Part shown: in pieces, positions 1 to 4,991 of the stretch
How positions within the stretch are numbered: position 1 is the first letter of the stretch
Layout of the letters: every line of letters begins with the position of its first letter
NCBI GenBank assembly: GCA_004558955.1
Contig: SFZC01000157.1
Coordinates: 1-7,012 of the forward strand
From: a bacterium
GTDB lineage: Bacteria; Cyanobacteriota; Vampirovibrionia; Gastranaerophilales; Gastranaerophilaceae
DNA length: 7,012 nucleotides
Direction of reading: 5' to 3'
The notes under the pieces: model-generated
What the model was told of the DNA's origin: nothing
What the model saw: only the letters and a program-made list of their open reading frames with translations
Databases searched by the model: none
Translations under genes and position numbers: made by a program

Positions 1-99
1 GAGCAGTTGGCAGATCTCAAGAAGACCGCGTATGAGGATGATCCGCAGATGAAACTGGTGGTGGAGAAGCTGGTGCCGTCCTATCGGGCTGAAAAATAG
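1..99 (+). CDS. C-terminal end of a partial CDS, possibly an NDP-sugar epimerase/dehydratase (CapD/EpsC-like)
   Basis: Reading frame 1 is open from the first base to a TAG at 97-99 and encodes the last 32 residues, ending in LVVEKLVPSYRAEK. The segment is rich in charged residues and has no signal or membrane character. A terminal amphipathic helix ending in 'LVPxY' is, from memory, typical of the C-terminus of the polysaccharide-biosynthesis NDP-sugar 4,6-dehydratase/epimerase family. That family acts in the cytoplasm or at the membrane in capsule and exopolysaccharide synthesis. The fragment is far too short to prove this. Its G+C is about 53%, clearly above the genes that follow, so it probably belongs to the chromosomal backbone rather than to the inserted cassettes. 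No terminator hairpin is visible between its stop and the next promoter. The coding assignment is sound; the family is a guess supported mainly by the gene at the other edge of the window. Confidence 0.6.
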   Translation, partial: EQLADLKKTAYEDDPQMKLVVEKLVPSYRAEK

Positions 100-129
100 T
101 TGATAAGTTTTAGGGGAAAAGGATATAAT
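100..129 (+). promoter_or_regulatory. Sigma-A type promoter of the AAA ATPase/nuclease cassette
   Basis: TTGATA at 100-105 and TATAAT at 124-129 are separated by 18 nt, giving a near-consensus housekeeping promoter. Transcription would start near 136, leaving a short leader of about 30 nt before the ATG at 167. The -35 box begins immediately after the stop codon of the upstream partial gene, so the cassette is equipped for independent expression. Confidence 0.72.
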
Positions 130-166
130 AGGATTAGCTGAAAGTGGTTTATCTTGGAGGTTATGA

Positions 167-1516
167 ATGAATCGTTGGACCGTTCATGTGAAGAATTTTG
201 GAAAAATCGAAGATGCAAGCGTAGAAGTCGCGCCATTAACATTATTTGTGGGGGATAACAATAGTGGAAAAAGCTATATGATGACGCTGATCTATGGCCT
301 TTTTGGTGTTGATTTCTTTTTTGAAAAATACAATTTTGATGAATCTACAATTGCGTATCAGCGATGTTGTGAATACGTTGATAAGTTGGTGAGGACAGAA
401 CATATAGAGTTCTATGATCTGGAAGGGAATGATTTAGAGGCTTTTCAGGAATTGCTTAATGAAGTGTTAAAAAATAATAGTGATGTTTTCTTGCGAAAAC
501 TGTTTAACAGAGAAATGGAAATAGAGTCTTTACAAATTTCGTTTCCAAGTAATTTGAAATTGGAATTTAGAATTACAAGAGAACCTGAAACCGAAGAACA
601 TCCAGAATCCGTTACGATTGCATTGACTGAAAAACATAAGAGCATTGTTTCGGGATATGGATCGGATGTGCATAAGTTTCAAAATGATGGAAATGGGCAC
701 AGATTTTTTATCTCTTATATTATGCAAAGCATGCTTCGCGGTGAGATGGGAAGCGCAAAATTTAAACAGAGAATTTATTTCCCGACAGCTCGTACCGGCT
801 TTATGCTGACGTATAAGTCTTTGGTTGGAACTGCAATGCAGGATAAATTTACGTTAGATGAAACGGAAAAAAATCTTCTTACCCGACCAACAAGCGATTT
901 TTTGCGCGAGTTGAGTAGCATGAACACTATGAGAACTCGCGAAAGATTTCAAACGGTATTAGATTTTATTGAAAATAATCTTATTGTGGGACATATTAAT
1001 GTATCTGACACTCCAACACAGGATTTTGTATATACACCAGAAGGGACAACACAAGAGTTGCCTTTGTATGTAACTTCAGGGGTTGTAACAGAACTGACTC
1101 CGTTTTTGTTATTTTTGAAATATACAAATCCGGGCGCTTTTTTAATTGAAGAACCGGAAATATCTTTGCATCCGCAATTGCAGTGGCAGATGGCAAGGGT
1201 ATTAATCCGGTTATCCAATATGGGATTGCCTGTTTTTGTTACAACGCACAGTGACCTCATTCTGCAGCATGTTAATAATATGATCAAGGCGAGCAAAATG
1301 AAAAATAAGGAGGCATTTTTGCAAGCCTCTGATTACGAGGAAGAGGATCTGTTGGATCGAGACAATATCAGGGTATATCAGTTTGATGTGCAGGAAAATC
1401 ATAGAACTAAGATTCAACAGTTGCCTTGTGGAGATTATGGATTTGAAGCGATGACATTCTATGATACATTGAAGAAAATGAGCGATGAAATTGATCAAAT
1501 CGAAGCTGAGGGGTAA
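167..1516 (+). CDS. AAA15/RecF-like ABC-type ATPase, probable defence-module ATPase
   Basis: This 449-residue protein has the layout of the AAA15/AAA21 (RecF/OLD-like) ABC ATPases. It opens with the typical 'F-G-K-I-x-x-A' strand and a P-loop GDNNSGKS at residues 29-36. A long insertion follows (about 50-300, with many acidic and aromatic residues, probably the arm or sensor region). The Walker B-type LIEEPEISLHP comes at 326-336, and TTHSD at 359-363 is the H-switch typical of this family. The C-terminal part has no TOPRIM or other nuclease motif, so it is shorter than OLD nucleases and should need a partner for catalysis. The start at 167 is supported by GGAGG at 156-160, 6 nt upstream; an ATG at 163 is out of frame. 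The gene is followed 2 nt later by a nuclease-like gene. Such ATPases act in the cytoplasm and gate effectors in Septu, PARIS and retron systems. ATPase fold: near certain; defence role: inferred. Confidence 0.9.
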   Translation: MNRWTVHVKNFGKIEDASVEVAPLTLFVGDNNSGKSYMMTLIYGLFGVDFFFEKYNFDESTIAYQRCCEYVDKLVRTEHIEFYDLEGNDLEAFQELLNEVLKNNSDVFLRKLFNREMEIESLQISFPSNLKLEFRITREPETEEHPESVTIALTEKHKSIVSGYGSDVHKFQNDGNGHRFFISYIMQSMLRGEMGSAKFKQRIYFPTARTGFMLTYKSLVGTAMQDKFTLDETEKNLLTRPTSDFLRELSSMNTMRTRERFQTVLDFIENNLIVGHINVSDTPTQDFVYTPEGTTQELPLYVTSGVVTELTPFLLFLKYTNPGAFLIEEPEISLHPQLQWQMARVLIRLSNMGLPVFVTTHSDLILQHVNNMIKASKMKNKEAFLQASDYEEEDLLDRDNIRVYQFDVQENHRTKIQQLPCGDYGFEAMTFYDTLKKMSDEIDQIEAEG

Positions 1517-1518
1517 AA

Positions 1519-2124
1519 ATGTTTCAAGAGAAGGTACAAAAGAGATTGGAACTGTTGGGTGCGAGTGAGAAGCCATGCCAATTAGTTGAAATATCGGGGA
1601 ATGAAGTTCATTTAACCGAAGTGGGGCAAGGTGTGGCGGATTTGCAAGTGTCATTAACATCGTCCGGTATTTTGTTTAGAAAAGTTGATGAGCACAAATT
1701 GCCATATCTTAAAATTAAAACCTGTGCAGATTATGTTTTGTTTGAAAATAAGGATGAGGATTGGTTTGTACATATTTTTGAATTAAAAAGAACTGTAAAA
1801 GCAAAAGAGTGGATACATATTAAAAAGCAATTTTCCGGAGCTTTACAGAACGCGTATGCTTTGGCGGGAGTCCTTGGCATAGAAATTGATCTGACAAAGG
1901 TGAAAACATATACCGTATATCGAAATGATAAATTGAATGATGCTTCTAATCCGGTAAAACTTCGATATGGAATCAATACAAAAGGGGATAGCACAGGATC
2001 ACTTGAGCAAAAAGAGTGGAACAGTGATACGGTAGAAATCGATTTTACAGAAAAAGTAATTTTGGAACACTGTAAAGTACAATTAGATATTGAAACAGGT
2101 GCAGGACAGTGTCGATTGGCATGA
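1519..2124 (+). CDS. Small protein with PD-(D/E)XK nuclease-like core, partner of the AAA ATPase
   Basis: The 201-residue protein starts 2 nt after the ATPase stop, with GAGGGG at 1508-1513 as its ribosome binding site, so the two are co-transcribed and probably coupled. I do not recognise a named family. The middle of the protein shows a pattern expected of a PD-(D/E)XK nuclease core: Asp71 in CADYVLF, a hairpin rich in acidic residues, then the strand HIFELKRT with Glu88 and Lys90 forming the E-x-K signature. A helix with Gln104 (KKQFSGALQNAYAL) follows, where many members carry a conserved Q. There is no signal peptide or membrane segment. If the reading is right, it is a metal-dependent cytoplasmic DNase or RNase controlled by the ATPase. 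Alternatives are a nuclease-fold protein without activity or a unique adaptor. The motif is short and was found by eye, so the enzymatic call is moderate while the gene itself is secure. Confidence 0.72.
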   Translation: MFQEKVQKRLELLGASEKPCQLVEISGNEVHLTEVGQGVADLQVSLTSSGILFRKVDEHKLPYLKIKTCADYVLFENKDEDWFVHIFELKRTVKAKEWIHIKKQFSGALQNAYALAGVLGIEIDLTKVKTYTVYRNDKLNDASNPVKLRYGINTKGDSTGSLEQKEWNSDTVEIDFTEKVILEHCKVQLDIETGAGQCRLA

Positions 2125-2131
2125 TGTGTTC

Positions 2132-2159
2132 TGCATGAAAGAACATCCGCTATAAAATG
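2132..2159 (+). repeat. Copy 1 of an imperfect ~28-nt direct repeat
   Basis: The segment beginning TGCATGAAAGAACATCC resembles 2350-2376, which begins TGCTTGAAGAACATCC. About 24 positions match, with two substitutions and three single-base indels, and both end in TATAA(A)ATG. It lies in the gap just after the nuclease-like gene. It could be a duplicated scrap of the neighbouring decayed gene, or chance. Confidence 0.35.
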
Positions 2160-2170
2160 GACAACATTTT

Positions 2171-2747
2171 GTGGCGGATTTCGTTATAATAAAGGCAAGG
2201 ACAAAATATACGGGGAAGGTGAGTGAGAATAATCTGCAGACATCGGAACTGTGGACGATTTTGTACTATAATTATGTCATTAATAAAACGCGTCTGAATC
2301 CTGATATGACGATTGCGCAATGGGAAACATGTGGAAAAGGGACTGCCAATGCTTGAAGAACATCCTGTTATAAATGAGATTGCTGCACGAATGAGTTCCT
2401 GTTGGCTAAAGAGACCACCAGGGAGATGATCAAGCACTTTTTGATCGAACCGGCAGAAAAAGAATACGTTATTTTAGGATTGCTTCTTGGATGTTCCATT
2501 GGAAAATGGACGATCCAGATTCGCAAATGAGAAAAGGGCACAAGGAGCATCGGATTATCAAGCAGTACAAATCGGAACCTTTGGATTGGGAAGTTATTCA
2601 GACGGAGAACAGGAGGAGATGCTTGAAGTTTGTGATATGCTGGAGAAGCATTTGCCGAAAGACTGTCCGACGATGGAAGAATTGGCGTGGGCATATGGCA
2701 ACGTGATGGTTCCGGTGGGAGCGGGAAGCGAAGATGATGAAAAGTGA
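2171..2747 (+). pseudogene. Decayed gene of unknown family, readable only through at least three frame changes
   Basis: No single frame is open across this stretch, but plausible protein runs from one frame to the next. Frame 2 from about 2171 gives ENNLQTSELWTILYYNYVIN and ends near TIAQW (about 2323). Frame 3 then gives GLPMLEEHPVINEIAARM (about 2340-2393). Frame 2 resumes with FLLAKETTREMIKHFLIEPA up to about 2475. Frame 3 from about 2478 gives DCFLDVPLENGRSRFANEKR and continues to TGA at 2745-2747, ending EELAWAYGNVMVPVGAGSED with a short DEK tail. Joined, this would be a soluble, charged product of roughly 190 residues. I do not recognise the family. In the frame-3 tail (2487-2747) codon use and a 52% G+C sampled line look like the host backbone, unlike the AT-rich genes on both sides. 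The GTG at 2171 lacks a good ribosome binding site and the 5' end may be missing. Sequencing error is an alternative, but three shifts in 330 nt make decay likelier. Confidence 0.55.
2350..2376 (+). repeat. Copy 2 of an imperfect ~28-nt direct repeat
   Basis: Partner of 2132-2159, about 218 nt downstream. It lies inside the decayed gene, where it encodes LEEHPVI in frame 3; the first copy is not in an open frame. This could mean a partial duplication accompanied the decay of the locus. Confidence 0.35.
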
Positions 2748-2884
2748 TACAAGTGAGAGAAATTATATTGGGACATTCGGCAAAGTTAGACAAAAATGGT
2801 GAAAAACAGAAAGTGCGGAAACTCAAGAAGTTATCTATAATTGACGTTGAAAAAAATAGCGAGTATAATAAAAATTGGATTTGA
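2744..2884 (+). CDS. Possible 46-aa ORF overlapping the end of the decayed gene
   Basis: A GTG at 2744 overlaps the TGA of the preceding remnant in a GTGA arrangement, the classic layout for coupled translation. It opens a 46-codon frame ending in TGA at 2882-2884. The product would be small, basic and soluble, with a Lys-rich middle (KQKVRKLKKLSIIDV). No independent ribosome binding site is clear, and the strong promoter at 2841-2869 lies inside it. A competing short frame starts at the ATG at 2734 and stops at 2802. It may be a real small protein, a further scrap of the decayed gene or chance. No function can be assigned. Confidence 0.22.
   Translation: MIQVREIILGHSAKLDKNGEKQKVRKLKKLSIIDVEKNSEYNKNWI
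2841..2869 (+). promoter_or_regulatory. Strong sigma-A type promoter driving the STAS-GHKL/PRTase/HD operon
   Basis: TTGACG at 2841-2846 and TATAAT at 2864-2869 with an ideal 17-nt spacer give 11 of 12 consensus bases. The expected start site is near 2876. The next substantial gene on this strand begins at about 3104, so the transcript would carry a leader of about 230 nt. No terminator is seen in between, so this is the best candidate promoter for the three-gene operon ending at 6699. Confidence 0.72.
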
Positions 2885-2989
2885 ATCGTATCGCAGATAC
2901 CAAAGGTGCAATGAAGATATATAATAGAATTTTGAAGAGACGTATATAGATAGAGAGAATGATGTAAGCTAGATAAGAAAAGGATAACC

Positions 2990-3019
2990 ATGAAGAAAGT
3001 TGATGATTTCCTGGTCTAA
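2990..3019 (+). CDS. Candidate 9-aa leader peptide or 5' remnant of a lost gene
   Basis: The ORF reads MKKVDDFLV and stops at TAA 3017-3019. It is preceded by AAAAGGA about 4 nt upstream of the ATG, a better ribosome binding site arrangement than that of the operon's first gene. It contains no run of a single amino acid that would suggest classical attenuation. It could be a translated leader peptide. It could also be the start of a gene whose body was deleted when the downstream gene was brought in. Confidence 0.25.
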   Translation: MKKVDDFLV

Positions 3020-3051
3020 TTATATTGACTCGTATGCATAAGTGAGCGCAT

Positions 3052-3067
3052 GTACATTAAAATGTAC
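3052..3067. promoter_or_regulatory. Perfect 7-2-7 palindrome, candidate operator
   Basis: GTACATT at 3052-3058 and its exact reverse complement AATGTAC at 3061-3067 are separated by AA. The site is 36 nt upstream of the TTG start and overlaps a -10-like TAAAAT at 3058-3063. Its size and symmetry suit a dimeric repressor such as an XRE- or MerR-type protein, although no such regulator is encoded in this window. As RNA the loop would be tight, so a DNA operator is the likelier role. Confidence 0.45.
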
Positions 3068-3103
3068 TAGTGTGAATCTGTTATTTATAGGCAATACAGG
3101 AGA

Positions 3104-4021
3104 TTGCTGGTTGGGGATTTTGAAAATTGTAATGTATTACCAATGTTGGTAAATACAGATGATATAGACATCGTGTTGGATTTGTCAAATACAAAGAGAA
3201 TAGAACCATTGGTGGTTCCGAATTTGTTATGTTTAGCATATAAGGAAAAAATTGAAAAGAAAAAGAACTTGATTCTTTCTGTTCCAGATACGGTTTCTGG
3301 TGGAATGGTAAAGAATTATCTGCATGAAATTGGCTTTACAGAATATGCTTATAAATTTGGATTGTTTGATTTTCAAAGCAATCCATATGGTGGATTAGAA
3401 GGTAAACAAATAGATCCGATATGTGGAACTTTGGTTTTTAATGCTGACGATAGCAAGGATGTGATTTATAGGGGCGTTGATAGATGCATTACTCCGTTTT
3501 CGGAAGCATATCTCTCAAGGTTTCGAATATTTGACATAGAACATTCTATGTTTGTAAATGAAATTACAGAATTTTTGGAAGAAATATTACTGAATTGTAA
3601 AATCCATGCTAAAAGTTTTTCTATTACCACGATGCATGCGAATTATTCAATGAAAAAAATATATATTGCAGTATCTGATATAGGGTGTGGCTTTTGGGGA
3701 TCGCTTAAGGAATGCAAAATAGACAGTGAACAGGCAGCTATCCTAGAAGGTGTCTATAAACGAAAAGATAGTAAAATATATGGTCTTTATAATGTTATTA
3801 GGAGAGTCCTTGATTATGGAGGAAAAGTTCGAATTCATTCCAATGATACACAAATTATATTTACACCTAGGATAAAGAATGACTTTGTATTGGGCAGATT
3901 ATGTGAGATGGATTCTTTTACAAAATATAATGTGAAAAACACGGCCTATTTTGATGGGGTGCATATAGAAATAGAAATGCCGTTAGAAAAGGAACAAAAG
4001 AATGCTTACAATAGATATTGA
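3104..4021 (+). CDS. STAS-like domain fused to GHKL (Bergerat-fold) ATPase
   Basis: Residues 1 to about 90 look like a STAS fold: GDFENCNVLPML, then strand IVLDLSNTKRIEP and a helix, as in anti-sigma antagonists. The loop position that holds the phosphorylated serine in SpoIIAA-type proteins reads Glu34-Pro-Leu, so phospho-switching there is unlikely. The C-terminal half is a small HATPase_c domain: N-box Glu160/Asn164/His168 (EEILLNCKIHA), G1 box Asp192-x-Gly194-x-Gly196 (SDIGCGF), and a G2-like GLYNVIRR from Gly227. Together they suggest an ATP-dependent switch or chaperone-like module in the cytoplasm. The 3' end overlaps the next gene by 20 nt. The start is uncertain. No ATG or GTG lies between the in-frame stop at 3068 and the ATG at 3143, and the TTG at 3104 directly abuts AGGAGA (3098-3103). 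The CTG at 3107 would have better spacing. Low G+C suggests horizontal origin. Confidence 0.8.
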   Translation: MLVGDFENCNVLPMLVNTDDIDIVLDLSNTKRIEPLVVPNLLCLAYKEKIEKKKNLILSVPDTVSGGMVKNYLHEIGFTEYAYKFGLFDFQSNPYGGLEGKQIDPICGTLVFNADDSKDVIYRGVDRCITPFSEAYLSRFRIFDIEHSMFVNEITEFLEEILLNCKIHAKSFSITTMHANYSMKKIYIAVSDIGCGFWGSLKECKIDSEQAAILEGVYKRKDSKIYGLYNVIRRVLDYGGKVRIHSNDTQIIFTPRIKNDFVLGRLCEMDSFTKYNVKNTAYFDGVHIEIEMPLEKEQKNAYNRY

Positions 4022-4991
4022 CAATTTAAGGATAATTCCATTAGATTTTTGGGCTTTTTTTTCAGATGCAAGTAGTTACATTGGGCGTTTTAAGTTTTCA
4101 AAGAGCCAATTTGTTAATGAAAATGTTTTTGAATATTTGAATCAAGAGATAATGGATAATCAAAATAGAAGATTGTTAGGCATAGATATGAAAAATATAA
4201 GTTCATATCCTATGCATATTTTTGCGAGAATTAGTACTTCAGATTCTAAGGTGTTCTTCTATAATGTTGAGGAGAAAAACATAGTATTACGTATGAAAGA
4301 AGATTTGCCACAATTAATATGGCTGAATGAGACAACGGCAACATTTTCTATGGAGAATAGATTTGAAATCGAAGATTCATTGCAAAATAAGTGTGGTAAT
4401 AGTAGAAAAATAAAACATGCTGAAATTATGAAAAAAACTATGTTGAGTCAAGATAAGGATGTCTATACGTTGGAATCGTCTGGATTATATAGTAATTGCT
4501 ATTTATCTGTAAAAAAACTTTTTCGTGAAGTCGAAATGTTTTATTTTACTATTTTTTCTCTGGCGCAAAGAGTGTCAGAATTGCCAAAATTTGACGCGTT
4601 TGTTACTTCTAGCAAAAATGGCGCAATTATTGCAACAATTTTAGGAGATATTCTAAATATTAAAGAAATTCATTTGATCGGGATTGGACCTAAATATTCT
4701 ATGGAATTAGAGAACTCTGTAGATAGTATAAAACAAGGAAAAAGATACGTGTACATTTTTGATTTTATGTGTACGGGAACGGAGTTAAAGATAGTAAGTG
4801 CATTAATTAGTTCAAAAAAAGGAATTCTCAAAGGGGCAATAGGAATATCAAGATATAAGGCAGATATTAATTTGGCTTTACAAAGGAAAATAAGCGTATT
4901 GGTTGAAGAAAAAGAATTGGGAATCCGATATGTAATTGCTGGAAGCGAAGAAGAGATAAAGATGTTAAAGGATGGTAATGGAAATGAATGA
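4002..4991 (+). CDS. Divergent type I phosphoribosyltransferase-like protein
   Basis: The 329-residue protein has an N-terminal region (1 to about 190) that I do not recognise. A PRTase-like Rossmann module follows (about 195-320). The strand-helix FDAFVTSSKNGAIIATILGD corresponds to the conserved start of the type I PRTase fold. YVYIFDFMCTGTEL, with Asp254, Thr258, Gly259 and Thr260, matches the PRPP-binding loop. The classical acidic pair is reduced to one residue (Phe253-Asp254), so it may bind a nucleotide or PRPP-like ligand without ordinary transfer activity. No membrane segment is seen. The ATG at 4002 has AAAAGGA 8 nt upstream and lies inside the 3' end of the STAS-GHKL gene (20-nt overlap). 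The 3' end in turn overlaps the HD gene, so the three products are probably made together and may form a complex. The biochemical role is inferred; the PRTase fold call is fairly firm. Confidence 0.75.
   Translation: MLTIDIDNLRIIPLDFWAFFSDASSYIGRFKFSKSQFVNENVFEYLNQEIMDNQNRRLLGIDMKNISSYPMHIFARISTSDSKVFFYNVEEKNIVLRMKEDLPQLIWLNETTATFSMENRFEIEDSLQNKCGNSRKIKHAEIMKKTMLSQDKDVYTLESSGLYSNCYLSVKKLFREVEMFYFTIFSLAQRVSELPKFDAFVTSSKNGAIIATILGDILNIKEIHLIGIGPKYSMELENSVDSIKQGKRYVYIFDFMCTGTELKIVSALISSKKGILKGAIGISRYKADINLALQRKISVLVEEKELGIRYVIAGSEEEIKMLKDGNGNE

Larger units (their letters stand above)
2885..3103 (+). other. Leader region upstream of the STAS-GHKL gene, no substantial ORF
   Basis: This AT-rich stretch lies between the promoter and the operon's first gene. 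It holds a small hairpin (GTATC 2888-2892 with GATAC 2896-2900, 3-nt loop), a 12-codon ORF at 2911-2949, a 9-codon ORF at 2990-3019 with a good ribosome binding site, and the palindrome at 3052-3067. No tRNA, recognised riboswitch class or terminator is apparent. It may be a regulatory leader or the residue of a lost gene. Confidence 0.4.

Noticed and set aside
1211..1660. A 149-codon minus-strand frame opposite the ATPase/nuclease junction
   Set aside because: It lies antisense to two well supported genes with clear motifs, and its product shows no recognisable pattern.
2126..2146. Small hairpin (TGTTCT with AGAACA) just after the nuclease-like gene, considered as a terminator
   Set aside because: The stem is only about 6 bp with weak pairing and no T-run follows.
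2158..2190. TGGACA plus TATAAT as a promoter of the relic
   Set aside because: The spacer is 21 nt, too long for a sigma-A promoter, and the -10 falls inside the proposed coding remnant.
2491..2706. A 71-codon plus-strand frame starting with ATG inside the relic
   Set aside because: The overlapping frame ending at 2747 has much more natural protein character (EEMLEVCDMLEKHLP), while this one is Trp/Arg/Cys-rich in a way typical of a shifted frame.
2368..2991. A 207-codon open frame on the minus strand across the relic and leader
   Set aside because: The translation is rich in Ser, His, Pro, Phe and Leu with no domain pattern, as expected for the antisense of coding sequence. It crosses a strong plus-strand promoter and has no ribosome binding site or promoter of its own that I can see.
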